Assembly: GCA_022410635.1 (NCBI GenBank)
Contig: JAJVDF010000413.1
Span: 663,979-727,978, forward strand
DNA: 64,000 nucleotides
Reading direction: 5' to 3'
Origin: Tretioscincus oriximinensis
Lineage: Eukaryota > Chordata > Lepidosauria > Squamata > Gymnophthalmidae
Below the pieces are notes generated by a model, which was not told the origin of the DNA, did not search any database, and worked only from the letters and a program-made list of their open reading frames with translations. The position numbers were made by a program, and so were the translations under genes. How positions within the stretch are numbered: the first letter of the stretch is position 1; every line of letters begins with the position of its first letter. Below, piece by piece: positions 11,014 through 21,970 of this stretch.

Positions 11014-11314
11014 TATTCTGTGGAATTTACTCCTGAAGAGATGGTGGTAGCTAACAGTCTGGATAGCTTTAAGACAGGGTTAGACAAGTTTACAAACACC
11101 AATGGTATAAATGGCTTCTAGGATGGATGTCTGGATGCTGCCTCTGGGATGCAGCAATGGGTAGTATGCCTGAAATATCATTTGCAGAGATCATGAACAG
11201 GTGCATATTTTGCCTTCTGTTCAGAGTGCCCAGGCGTGATTAGTGGGCTTCTGTGAAAGACAGAATGCTGGACTAGATGGGTTCTGGCCCGATTTAGTAT
11301 GGTTCTTATGTTCT
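11014..11314 (+). mobile_element. CR1 LINE 3' fragment
   Basis: It runs from GTGGAATTTACTCCTGAAGA to TATGGTTCTTATGTTC and is colinear with the 9080-9370 segment of the longer copy. Confidence 0.85.
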
Positions 11315-11621
11315 CTGGGTATCATATATATATGTTCAGTCTCAGGGCAGATCAAAGCAAGAGAATAATGAAAATAGCTACAATAGGACAGTAAAAATGC
11401 TGACCGTACCTGCAAAGGGAGAGGATGCTGTTTGCTTAAAGGGCAGGGGGAACAGGTGAGTCTTCAACAGGGATCTAAACGTGTAAGTGCAAGTATTTGA
11501 TGCATCTTAGAGTGGAAACCATTTCATAATCTGAGGGCTAACATAGAGAATGTCCCATGCGTCCACAACCCTTAGTCAACTGAAGGTGGTGGGACCATCA
11601 AGGGAGCCTAATTGAAATATC
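11315..11621. other. No recognised feature
   Basis: Nothing supported. Confidence 0.4.
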
Positions 11622-12059
11622 TTAGGCTGTGAGCACACGACAAAAACTTACCTGATCCTTGACACGACGTGCTGTCATCTTTGCTGTCCGAGCAAACGTC
11701 TTAATAGGCTTTGCTATGCATCCGGAAAATATCTGGAATAGAAGAGGAATCTCCCATTGCTGATCTTTTCCGACTGCGTGGCAAAATGCCTGTGTCCTCC
11801 ATTCGAGAGTCTCTGCAACCCTGTCATCTGTCGTGGCCTCGCAAGGAGACAAGCAGCGCGAGAAGACGCCAGCCAACAGGACTGCAGAACCACAGCTTTG
11901 TCTCATCAGCCTTGCGCCAGNTCCATGTGAATGTGACTGGGTTTTGGGGTAACTGAATTGTAAATTAAATGTACGGATGATGAAAACATCATATGAAATA
12001 TTGCTTGCAGGGGCAGGACAAAGTTGGGAGCAGCAGCGTTCAGGGGAGGCAGCAGACAC
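11622..12059 (-). other. CpG-bearing patch with an open minus-strand frame
   Basis: A minus-strand frame of about 145 codons stays open here, in a patch unusually rich in CpG for this AT-rich neighbourhood. I recognise no domain. It could be an unassigned DNA transposon (the edge reads GCTGTGAGCACACGAC) or chance. I do not call it a gene. Confidence 0.25.
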
Positions 12060-13350
12060 TCTGTTTTCATATTGAAATATGGCTTCTGAGATATATATTA
12101 TGATCCAATTTATGCAGAGTAAATATGCACCTTTCAGTGTTTAGAAGGACAGGCTGGCTGTAAAAGATTGTAACTTCTTCCTGGATAAAGAAACACAGTC
12201 CACACATTTTGTATCATTCCATTAGGAAGGCTTTTGGCTTTATTTACAAAGTCCATACAATAAAAACAGCAAATNATATGTTAGCCCCTTCAGCTTGTAG
12301 GTTAAGTGCATCTCTTGAATACACTTCACACTCCATGCATCTGCATTACAAGATGACAGAATACAAAATAAGCATATGAATAAATGAACAAGCACATCCA
12401 ACTCAGACAATGATCAGCTACAATATCAACATTCCTGTGCTCCCATGGGAAATGTTCTGCTTGGCAGACTCTTGAAGGGCATAACTTACCATCTGGCAGT
12501 AAATATGTATAGACTGGTTTTAACTAGAAAACCCAACAATGGCAACTCTACTGACTCGTATGGCAGTGCCACATTCTTCTTTACATTCAGGCAAGATGAA
12601 TTCCATGTGCTTGTTATATAGTTCAAGCGTACAAGATGACTCTCTCAGATCCTGCCTTAGCAGTTGTTCAAGTGACCCTCATATGACTGACTTGATTCTG
12701 GTTGAGTTGAGTTCTCAGTCCAAAAGATGTTGGATTTTTTCCTTCTCACATCAGAAGTTTTGANTAGTCATGGTTATATCATGTTATTCTGGTCAGCATT
12801 ACTTGNGTAGCCAGCTTCATATCAAGAACGCTGATTTCTTTGCCAAGAAGATAAGTTTAAATACTAACAGCATTATTAAGAGAGAGGTCAAGGTTCAGTA
12901 ACGACTGAATTGAAATGAAGCTAACAACCCTCTAGAAATAAATGCCAATGGCCTTGGGAACCGATTATCAACTCAGATGCCAATTGGCAGGCAGAATTCA
13001 GATCACAAGTAAGTTGTGGCTGCACTAATCTCTCAAAGAAGTCTTGGGTGAGGGTTTTGTCACTGTAGACTTGCCCCTGCCTGGTCCACATGGCTTCCTA
13101 GCTCCTTTGCCAGTGGACCAAGCCATGTCACTGATTGGCTGAGCCTGCATATAGCAGCCAAGATTGATGATCCCCTGCCTTGCATCGCTTTATCAGACTG
13201 AAGTATAAAAAGGGAAGAATCACAGTGGCTGAGAAGGGCTCAGACCCTGCTTCAAAGGTCATTGAGACTATCTTTCCACTCAAGGCAGGATTCATTAAAC
13301 CATCCCAGACTGATGGTTGTCCAGCTTCTGCTTGATAACCTCCGGCAAAA
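12060..13350. other. Unclassified, possibly old LTR pieces
   Basis: There is no gene. The complement of AATAAA occurs near 12238-12246. A promoter-like GAAGTATAAAAAGGG (about 13200-13214) follows a CTGATTGGCTGAG segment. These could be remnants of an LTR element, but no pair of termini is visible. Confidence 0.25.
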
Positions 13351-13351
13351 T

Positions 13352-13735
13352 AGAGAACCTGTTTGGTGTAGTGGTGAGAGAAGAAGAAGAATCGAGTTTT
13401 TATACCTTGCTGTTCTCCAGAACGGCTTACAGGGTTAATTTTCACCCGAAGGTTTACATCTTATTCTATCTTCCCCATCAAGTTAATGATGGTACTCATT
13501 TATCTAATTGATATGAAAATTACAAATTTGCATCTCTTTCGAATAGCTGAGTTGGCTAGAGCTACAGGCTGNTGAAAGGCGCTCACCCTTCCCCACGTCT
13601 GACACAGGACTTCAGATTCTTTAGAACTCTCTCAGCCTCGCCTACTTCAGTGTGTCTGTTGTGAAGAAAGCAACAAAAGCTATATGAGCTGTCCTTTGGT
13701 GAAAGGGACATTATAAATAAACGTTAATAAATTAG
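13352..13735 (+). mobile_element. SINE type A interrupted by SINE type B
   Basis: The head of SINE A (TTTGGTGTAGTGGTGAGAG) ends at about 13378. A minus-strand SINE B occupies 13379-13604. SINE A then resumes with CTCTCTCAGCCTCGCCTAC and TGTGTCTGTTGTGAAGAAAG. The order shows that type B was mobile after this type A copy inserted. Confidence 0.7.
13379..13604 (-). mobile_element. SINE type B nested in SINE type A
   Basis: The complement of the SINE B body: GAAGAAGAA tail, TTTTTATACCTTGC, TTTCGAATAGCTGAGTTGGC. Confidence 0.75.
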
Positions 13736-13985
13736 TCTGGTGTAGTNTCCCAGTTCAATTCTACAGTCTTTCACATAAACAAACAAACAAATAAATAATA
13801 AACCACCTGGGGGATCTTGGGGTAGTCACAATTCTTCAGAGGTCTCTCAGCCCCACTACCTTCAGAGATCTCTTAGCACAAGGTCCCACCACAAGTTGTC
13901 TGTTGTGAAGAAAATAACAGTAGGCTATGTAAGCTGATTTGATTCTCTTCAGGCTGAGAAAAGCAGAATTTTAAAACCAAGTCCT
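13736..13985 (+). mobile_element. SINE type A, diverged
   Basis: Starts AGTCTGGTGTAGT, with a degenerate B-box CCAGTTCAATTCTAC and a CTCTCAGCCCCACTACC body. It lies directly beside the previous SINE A and is internally disrupted by CAAACAAACAAATAAATAA. Confidence 0.6.
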
Positions 13986-13989
13986 TTCT

Positions 13990-15221
13990 TCCTGTGGTAA
14001 CTTATTCCTTTCAGAAAGAGTCTTCAGGTGCCTCAGTATAATGTGAGATGGATTGTGCATGAGGTATGGGAGTAGCATCTAGGTCCATGTAGTGGAAACA
14101 CACGGCTAGTCAATTAATGGAAGTCATTGACCCTATAAAGGAGAAGCTCAGAGACTGACCAGCTAGATGTTAGGATCTTTAATGGCTGTGAAAAAGTAAG
14201 TATCCCCACTTCACCCCCAGGTACAACAGGCATTCAATTCTACATCTGATGAAAAGTCCTTTCTTCCAAAGCCATTAATGGTCCAAAGCTCTATCCTGGA
14301 TTTTATTTGTCAACCCCACTGCGTGCCTCAGCTGTATTGTGAATGTCAGACTGGACCACTGCAGGAGCCAAACATTACTGAAAGCTTCTGAGATTGTAAG
14401 GATAGGCACCTTTTAGCATAGGCAAATCGATGTCATGCAAAACAGTCTTACCCAAGGGATATGTACAGAACTAAACAAGTAATACTACTTGCAGTAGTAC
14501 ACACCTTAGTATGTCAAAAATTAGTTGAATATAATGAACTACATTCACTGATTCACATTCTAAGTTTTCATTTCCCACCAGGCTTGGGGGAGAACCAGTT
14601 TCATAGGCTCTTGTATGGCTAGATTAACTATCCTTAAAAAGTAACAACNTACAAATATGGTTAAAACGTTTTTAAAAAACCAAGTGATTATAATTTTAAG
14701 GCAGATAACCTTCCAAGAAGAAAAAAAATGAGTGAGAACAAATGATTGCGTATAGTTGAATCAATCTGAACTGTGACTTGGTATCTATTTATCAAATTAT
14801 TTGTTCAGTACTTCCTATTAAAATATTAAATTATGACACAAATCAAGGATGGGAAAAATATTCACTCTGGAGAAACTTGGAATGTATTTGGTGCTTAAAA
14901 ACGAGGCCTGAAAGCTCCCTTTGAATCATCCATTAAAAGGAAGCAATCTAAAATGTTTGCTTTTTTTCAAATACTTGTGCAGGATTAACTATTGGGTGCT
15001 TTTAACAAACTTCAAGAGGCCAATATTTCTGAAGCTGTACCTTGACCTCAGTTAAGTAGACTAAGCTGCTGGGTGTGTGACAGAGGTGTTTCACCTAGTC
15101 ACAACAACAACTGGGCAAAGTCTTCAGGTCATCCAAGGAAAAGAGTGTTAATATATTACACAAAGCTTAAAGTCTCAAGACTGGAACTCTGGGTTGCTGT
15201 TGCTTCTAGGAAGCTGAAATT
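13990..15221. other. No recognised feature
   Basis: No gene, RNA or named repeat seen. Confidence 0.45.
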
Positions 15222-15459
15222 GGAGAAGGAGAAAAAGAAGAGGAGGAGGAGGAGAAGAAGAAGAGAAGAAGAAGGAGGAGGAAAAGAAGAGGAGGATGAG
15301 AAGAGGAAGAGCAGGAGAAGGAAAAGAAGAAAAGGAGGAGGAGGAAGAGGAGAAGAAGAAAACAAGAAGGAGAGAAGAGGAGGAAGAGAAGGAGGAGGAG
15401 CAGAAGAAGAAAAAGAAAAAGAAGATGAAGAAGAAGATGAAGAAGAAGAAAGAGAAAAA
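15222..15459 (+). repeat. 240-bp polypurine (GAA/GAG) tract
   Basis: An almost uninterrupted purine strand of mixed GAA, GAG and AAG units. It joins the tail end of a minus-strand SINE B, whose own tail is a CTT repeat, so it is probably an expanded SINE tail. Open frames through it encode only Glu/Lys/Arg runs. Confidence 0.92.
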
Positions 15460-15685
15460 TTGGGTTTTTATACCCTGCCCTTCTCACCTGAAGGAACTCA
15501 GAGGCTTACAACCTATTTTTCACNCCAAGGCTTACATCTATCATCACCTATTAATTTACTTGCAATTTCTTACTTTCGAACATCTAGATGAGCTGAAGCT
15601 AAGCCAGTATTCTCTCCACGGCAGACCCATGAGACCTCAAACTCCTCTCTGTTGAAAAACCATTGCTCTTAACCTCTGCACCACT
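15460..15685 (-). mobile_element. tRNA-derived SINE type B
   Basis: Complement of the SINE B body (GGTTTTTATACCCTGCCCTT, TTCGAACATCTAGATGAGC), ending near a tRNA-like head complement (AACCTCTGCACCACTATGCC). The tail is the polypurine tract to the left. Confidence 0.75.
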
Positions 15686-15689
15686 ATGC

Positions 15690-16345
15690 CTCAAGTGCTT
15701 GATCCTATTAACTTGAAAAGCAATTTTCTGCCCACAGTATCAAAATGGAATACTTCTAGACCACTTCTCCTTGCCATGTACAAGAACTGTGTTTTCATCA
15801 AGAAGCATATAACATGCCAGTATATTGTTCGTATATATTCTACGTAAGATGCTATGTTCAGTTTGGGTACCACTGATTAAAAGGATGTAGCATGTTTAGG
15901 GCATGTGCAAAGTTGAGCTCATGCTTGCAAATCTGAAGGAACAAATTGTTCACACCTTCATGTTAGAATGAGCCAAGCCACTCCTGATGGTTACAGGCGC
16001 AAAGTGTTCGACTGTGGCCTTTTACCATTGGGGAAAATAAATCTTTTTCAGTGGGTAAACTAGGATTTTGTTTGCAAACTTGAGTCAGTAAAAATGCTCA
16101 GTTTCTGAGCATCTAGTTGCCATTAAATCCAATGTGGTAACTGGGTTATTCCATATCTCTAAAAGAGCATCGACCTCTTCTATTCAGCAATCAGGAAAGA
16201 AGAAGAAACAGAACTTTGTCCAGTCTNCTAGTATCAGTACTAAAAACTTCACACGCATTGGCTTTTTAGGATANCTTAATGTTAATGGTTTAGGACAGGG
16301 GTGGTTTACAAAAGTCATAGGGAGCTATGCCCAGCGTCTGTACTT
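15690..16345. other. No recognised feature
   Basis: Nothing supported. Confidence 0.45.
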
Positions 16346-17112
16346 TACAAGAACATAAGATGAGCCCTGCTGAATTGGTACAGAGCCCATCTAGTCCAGC
16401 ATTCTGTCTCGCCCTGTGGCCACCAATTGCACCTGGGCAATCTCAAACAGAAAAAGGCAAAACTTCATCTGTTTCCAACTTCCTGCAAATGCCATTTCAG
16501 GAATACTGCCTGTTGCTCCATCACAAAGGCAGCATCAAGAAATCCGTCAGTAGCTATTTATACCCTTGGCATCCATGAACTTGTCTAATCCTTTCTTAAA
16601 GTTAGCCAGACTGCTAGCTACCACTACCACTACCACTTTTTCACTTCTGGGTGAATTTTTTTTCTTATCTGTCCTAACTCTTCTGCTCATGAGTTTCAAG
16701 GAATCTCTCTGATCTAGTGTTGTATGATAGAGAAACCATTTTTTTCTTTTCACCTAGCACATGCATGATTTTCACATTTCAATCAGATCACCTCTCAAAC
16801 GCTGTCTTTCAAGGCTGAAGAGGCCCAGATGTTGCAGCCAGATTTAAGGGTGCTCCAGCCTTTTGATCATTTGTGTAGCCCTTTTCTGCACCTTTTCTAG
16901 TTCCACAATATCTTTTCTGAGATGTGGTGACCAGAATAGTACACCAGTGTTCCAAATATGGCCTCANCACAGATTTATAAAAAGGCAAAACAACACTTGT
17001 TGACTTGTTTTCGATTCTCTTTCTAGTTATTTCTAACACTGAATTTGTTTTTTGGTGTGCAATTGCAGTAAATACATCCATGGCTGGGTGAGATCCCTTC
17101 TTTCCCAAGGCC
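16346..17112 (-). mobile_element. CR1 LINE 3' portion
   Basis: It starts at the tail (AGAACATAAGATGAGCCC). It continues through the complement of the RT C-terminal region, including the coding equivalent of RPYLEHW and GCAAVSC-type positions, to about 17112. Many lesions. Confidence 0.88.
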
Positions 17113-17678
17113 AGCCACCCTATCTGAGAGTGGAGTAGAAAGAACAAGATGATCTTGCATTAGGCTTCCACTATCCATTTGCAAAAATTATTCTAGGAGG
17201 TCAGAATGAAGAGCAGTAGATTAATATATTGAACAAATACTATCAGTTAATGGATAATGGTGTGAAAGAAATTCCACATTAAAAACCATGATGTTCAAAA
17301 AGCTTCTTAACTGACCTAGTTATCTTTGAGGAGTCACCACAATACTTTTTGAGAATTCCACTTGTCTCATAAGTTGAATCATAAGTTGAAACTTCAGCTT
17401 TCTTTGAACTTTAAAGTAGGTTATGTGCATTTTTCTTGGCTTGAACACAAAAGTGGGTTACTGCCTTCTTTCCAGGAAATGCAAGGTAGGGATTGAACCT
17501 TTGACCCCGGACTTTCTATGTTGTTGTTCTAGTACAGAAAATGCTAATTTTCATAATTTTATGTGCATGCATGCACGTATTAAATTTATCAATCATGAAT
17601 TAGAAGACTGATTTTGGAAATAAATGAGACAAAGATAAAATTGAAAATAATCACAGCTGTCTATTAATATCATGGACA
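17113..17678. other. No recognised feature
   Basis: AT-rich; nothing supported. Confidence 0.45.
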
Positions 17679-17679
17679 C

Positions 17680-18533
17680 AGACTGGCGAGATTTTCTGAA
17701 GCCCAAACCTGGGTAATTAATATTCATGCTAATTTGCATATTCATGAATATGCAATGATCCACCAGCATGCATTCCACTTCGAAATTCCCACCCAAGAAA
17801 TCAGTGAAGCATGTGAGAATTTTTTAAGTGTGTGGAAAATTTTAAAGTGTATGAGAATTTTTGGAGTGCATCAGAAATTTGCATTTTAATTTTTTTTTAC
17901 TGAGGGGAGGGTGCCCTCAGAAGCTAGCCCCAGTTCCTAGTGGTGGTGCAGTAAATTGTTTTTTTAAGAAAAATTCATTTTTTTGAAGTGCGTGAGATTT
18001 TTTATTTTTTACTGAGTGGGGGGTGCTTTCAGGAACTGGCCACGGTTGCCAGAGCCCCCTAGTGATGCTGAGTGAATTAAAAAAAAATTAAAAAAATTAT
18101 TTGACTAGTGCGAGAAATTTTTGAAGTACGTGAGAAATTTTTATTTTTTACAGAGGGGAGGCTGAAATCAATTTTATTTTTTTTTCCTCAGCAAAAACTG
18201 GGGAAAGTTTTTCCCCAGTTTTTGCTGAGGAAAAAAAAATAAAAAATTTATAAAGTGAATGAGAAATTTTTATTTTTTACAGAGGGGAGGCTGAAATCAA
18301 TTTTTTAATTTTTTTTCCTCAGCAAAAACTGGGGAGTTTTTCCCCAGTTTTTGCTGAGGAAAAAAAATTAAAACTTGATTTCAGCCTCCCCTCTGTAAAA
18401 AATAAAAATTTCTCATGCGCTTTATAAATCTGTGGTGATGCTACTGCCTAACACTGCCCCCCTGGGAGGGTGGGGTAGACACCCCCAAACCTGGTTCCCC
18501 CCCCCCAAAAAAAGGGGTCATCTGGTCAGCCTA
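17680..18533. mobile_element. Long hAT-like element with internal repeats and snap-back
   Basis: Left terminus AGACTGGCGAGATTTTCTGA, right terminus GGTCATCTGGTCAGCCTA. Imperfect flanks (ATGGACA, ATGAACA) could be the target duplication. The interior repeats a module with TTTTTATTTTTTACTGAGGG and GAACTGGC-CCCCTAGT several times. It then has nested inverted repeats of CCTCAGCAAAAACTGGGG at 18186-18235 and 18318-18365. An octamer-like segment (TTTGCATATTCATGAATATG) lies near the left end. No ORF. Confidence 0.65.
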
Positions 18534-18541
18534 ATGAACAT

Positions 18542-19077
18542 GCATTTCAAATCATGATATTGAGCTAGATAGAATCACAACTTGTTTTCTTGAATCATGC
18601 AACNTCCCATTTTTAAGTATGTAAAAGAGGTGAGACCAAATAATGAAGGGCCTCACTTTTTAAGGATCTTATTGGTGAAGCTGGACTGCCAATTCAACAC
18701 ACTTCAACAAATGAGAGTCCGTGAGGCAGGGCATGTGGCTCCCTCCAAAACAGTGGGCATCATGCAGCCTTCAGCCATTCTCTGTCTCCAACCAGGTCCC
18801 CTGCAGCTCCAGTTCTTCTTCACATGAAAGAATGCATGGTCTGAATGGGGGCAGTCAAAGTGGTGGTGGCAGAATGGGAGCAGCTGTAGCCATGGGTAGT
18901 GATGCCACTGCCTAACACTGCCAAATGGGGCCACCCACTACAACTGCCATTTCACAACCTGACCTAGCTACCAAACATACCCTCCTTAGTAGTCATTTTG
19001 GGTTGCTGTCAGATAAGGTAAGTAGGGTGAGGAAAAGGAGACCTTCAAGGAAGTAGATAGGGGTATAAAACGCATAT
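18542..19077. other. No recognised feature
   Basis: Nothing supported; a short CAGTGGCAT-type segment recalls the neighbouring element. Confidence 0.4.
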
Positions 19078-19240
19078 TGACGAGTCCAACATTTGGAGGT
19101 CTTCTGCCAACCAATGAAAGGGCTCAGAACTTTGGATCCGCATGGTGGAGAGGGCAGCCTCTCGCCAACCTGCTGCCCCTGCCAGCACCATCACGGTCAG
19201 CATCTTCCTCTCCCCTTCCCAAGTCTGCATTTTTCCACCA
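19078..19240 (+). repeat. Unclassified repeat with TCCAACATTTGGA
   Basis: It resembles 4182-4290 and 24060-24130 (TCCAACATT, CCAATGAAAGGGCT, AGAACTTTGG). Confidence 0.4.
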
Positions 19241-19244
19241 GTGT

Positions 19245-20070
19245 AAGTAATAAAGCTGGTATTGTGGTATCGTCACAATATTTACGTTCTGGTATTTGGA
19301 CATGGAAGTTTAAAAGTTTGTTAACATTTGTTACAGCTAGACTCAGTTGAGGTCAGAATCATTTAAAANTGATAATTAAGAAGAAATTTCCATTCCATAT
19401 CCTTGCTCTGCAATGTTGCAAAATGCCCTGGAGTGCTTATGAAAGGCAATATGTAAAATAATTTTAAAACTAATTTGAGACAGTCTATAACTGGAACTAC
19501 AGGTAAAGATTTCTATTTTAGGAGCTCAGCATCTCTCTATTTCCAGCAATTAATCCCTGCTGGACAGGATACCTCTTTGTTTCAGTTAGGAAATTGAAAT
19601 CCTTCCCCCTGCTATGCTATTGTTTATTGATTCATTTTACTAACACATGAAAATATTTTTGCCTTCTAATGATGGCACTGGGAATGGACGTGATATAAAG
19701 TTTATTAAATTAAGCACAGGTTATAGACTCTAAGAATGCCATAGCAATTACAAGGTTCTTCCTAGTCAAAGGCCCTGAAGCAGAACAAGTGGGAAGGGCA
19801 GCAAAGAACTAGAGATGACAACAGGTTGTGAACAGGGCTGTGGAGTTCAAACAAAGGCACTTCTGGTTACTGACACTGGAATCAGTAAAAATCTACCAAC
19901 TCTATCTCTAGTCCTTTTGTTCTTGCTTAATCCAATTCTTCAAATCTGAAAAGAGTTTAAAAGCATAAATTGAAGTTGTTGGAGTTCAACTTACAAAAGT
20001 GGATGACTGCCCAAATTTTAAAGTGTATGAGAATTTATTGAACTGTCCAACAACATCTAGCTAGCNTGTC
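19245..20070. other. No recognised feature
   Basis: No gene or named repeat. Confidence 0.45.
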
Positions 20071-20198
20071 ATAGAACGTAAGAGGAGCCCTGCTGAACTG
20101 AGTCAGAGCCCATCTAGTCCANCATTCTGTCTCAAAAAGTGGCCCACCAATTGCACCTGGGCAGTCTGAGCGGAAGGCAAAATCTTCACCTATTCTTG
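20071..20198 (-). mobile_element. CR1 LINE 3' end fragment
   Basis: It reads AGAACGTAAGAGGAGCCCTG and CCATCTAGTCCANCATTCTG on the + strand, the complement of the CR1 tail region. Confidence 0.8.
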
Positions 20199-20229
20199 AA
20201 AGCTTGGTCTTCATCAGTTGATAGGAGTA

Positions 20230-20688
20230 ATCATGCATGGGATGGACAAAGTGAGTAGAGAAAAACTATTTTCTCTATCACACAACACTAGGACCTGGGG
20301 GCCCTCCTTGAAACTGATGGGCAGGTGAGTGAGAGCAGACAAGTTTTAAGTATTTTTTCACCCAGAGGGTCATCGGCCTACAGAATTTACTTCCAGAAGA
20401 GGTGGTGGTAGCTAGCAGCCTGGATAGCTTTAAGAGAGGATTAGATAAGTTCATGGAAGCCAATGGTGCAAACAGCTATTATGATGGATGTTTTGATACA
20501 GCCTCTGAGATGGAGCAAGGGGCAGGATTCCTAAATACCATTTGCAGGGTGTCTGAAACAGGTGAAGATTTTGCCTTCTTCTGTTCCAGAGTGCCCAGGT
20601 GCCATTGGTGGGCCTCTGTGTGAGGCAGAAGCCTGGACTAGATGGGCTCTGGCCTGACTCATGAGGGCTCCTCTTCTGTCCTCATGTG
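20230..20688 (+). mobile_element. CR1 LINE 3' portion
   Basis: From ATCATGCATGGGATGGACAA, through AGGGTCATCGGCCTACAGAA, to the GATGGGCTCTGGCCTGACTC tail. The opposite orientation of the preceding fragment indicates separate insertions or inversion. Confidence 0.85.
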
Positions 20689-20976
20689 CACGACTTGGAA
20701 CTTGCTCAGGTCGAAGTGCAGGTGCCACTTCCTCGGCCACGGAATCTCCCTCGGAGCTCTTTACATACAGTCGCTTTCAGTTTTCACTACTATCCTGAAT
20801 AGTTCAGTGTTGTAAGCAAACTCAGCCGTCTCCCTATTTACCTCAGCGTCGAAATCATTGCCGAGTATCGCCAGAAGCACAGGTCCCAGCACTGAACCCC
20901 TGGGTTCATCTTTCCGTCCAGTCAGATATAGGATGGAGCAGCCTCTGGCCGTATTCAGCAGGACTCCTCTTAGGTT
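20689..20976 (-). mobile_element. CpG-rich CR1 fragment abutting the promoter island
   Basis: Complement of the RT region matched at 60780-61015 (AGTTTTCACTACTATCCTGA, TATTTACCTCAGCGTCGAAA, CCCAGCACTGAACCCC). The last part (about 20925-20976) is a + strand CR1 tail piece. Unlike other copies it holds many CpGs. The unmethylated island begins about 85-130 bp further on. Confidence 0.75.
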
Positions 20977-21114
20977 CCAAGCAGGGTTTTAGCAGTTACC
21001 ATCGACATTTCTCCTCCTCTTGTCCTTTATTGCTTCCTTGAAGCTTTTTTAATTAAACATAAGGCCCCAGACGACTAGGCAGCAACACGCAGCGTGGGGT
21101 AGCGGCTCCCGCCC

Positions 21115-21126
21115 ACGCATGCGCAC
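21115..21126. promoter_or_regulatory. NRF1-like site
   Basis: ACGCATGCGCAC differs at one position from the consensus YGCGCAYGCGCR. It lies in the SGPP1 CpG island. NRF1 sites are common in such promoters; occupancy here is inference. Confidence 0.5.
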
Positions 21127-21265
21127 TTGGCTTCCCTCGAGCCTCCTCGCGCGCCCAACTACCTTTTTGGTGAGGTTTCAGAGAGCTCCGTCCTCTCCCC
21201 CCCGGCCCGGCCCGGCCCGGCCCGGCCTCTTCTTCATCTGGCGGCGGGGAGAGGAACATAAATGG

Positions 21266-21277
21266 CGCGCGTGCGCA
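21266..21277. promoter_or_regulatory. NRF1-like site
   Basis: CGCGCGTGCGCA matches the NRF1 consensus with one mismatch (G for A at the centre). It is about 150 bp from the first site, in the same island. Confidence 0.5.
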
Positions 21278-21713
21278 GTAGGGACCCTGCCTGAGGCTGG
21301 CTGAGAGCAGCGCGGCTGCTCTTCTGCGCGGCGGCGGCGGCGGCGCCCGGGGACTGCCAAGCTGCTCCATACGGAGGGGGCTGCTGGATTCGCAAAAGGC
21401 GGAGGGAGGGAGACGGAGGAAAAGGGGAGGCGGGACGACAGAGAAGAAGAGAAACTGTGACTGGCAGAGGGCAGCCGCTGCCGCCAGTGTGACTGCCGGC
21501 CGGGAGAGCGCGATGACTCCGGCGGCGGCTCGCCCCACTGCCTGACTCTCGCCTCAGGACCCCCGAACCCCTGACCCTTACGGGAGCCTCCCCCCACCCG
21601 CCGTTTGGTCGTCGCCCTCGCCTCCTCTCCTCCCCCCCCAGAGCCTGAGAGAAATCTGCCCCCCCCGACCCTTTGCCGTCCCTTAAGCCCCCTCCCCAGT
21701 AGCCCCCTGCCCC

Positions 21714-21970
21714 NNNNNNNNNNNNNNNNNNNNNNNNNNNNNNNNNNNNNNNNNNNNNNNNNNNNNNNNNNNNNNNNNNNNNNNNNNNNNNNNNNNNNNN
21801 NNNNNNNNNNNNNNNNNNNNNNNNNNNNNNNNNNNNNNNNNNNNNNNNNNNNNNNNNNNNNNNNNNNNNNNNNNNNNNNNNNNNNNNNNNNNNNNNNNNN
21901 NNNNNNNNNNNNNNNNNNNNNNNNNNNNNNNNNNNNNNNNNNNNNNNNNNNNNNNNNNNNNNNNNNNNNN
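21714..21970. other. Assembly gap (257 Ns)
   Basis: This is an uninterrupted run of N inside the GC-rich promoter, flanked by C-rich sequence on both sides. Any apparent reading frame across it is meaningless. Confidence 0.99.

Noticed and set aside
15073..15655. Glu/Lys-rich and Leu/Phe-rich frames on both strands
   Set aside because: They are translations of the polypurine microsatellite, not a protein.
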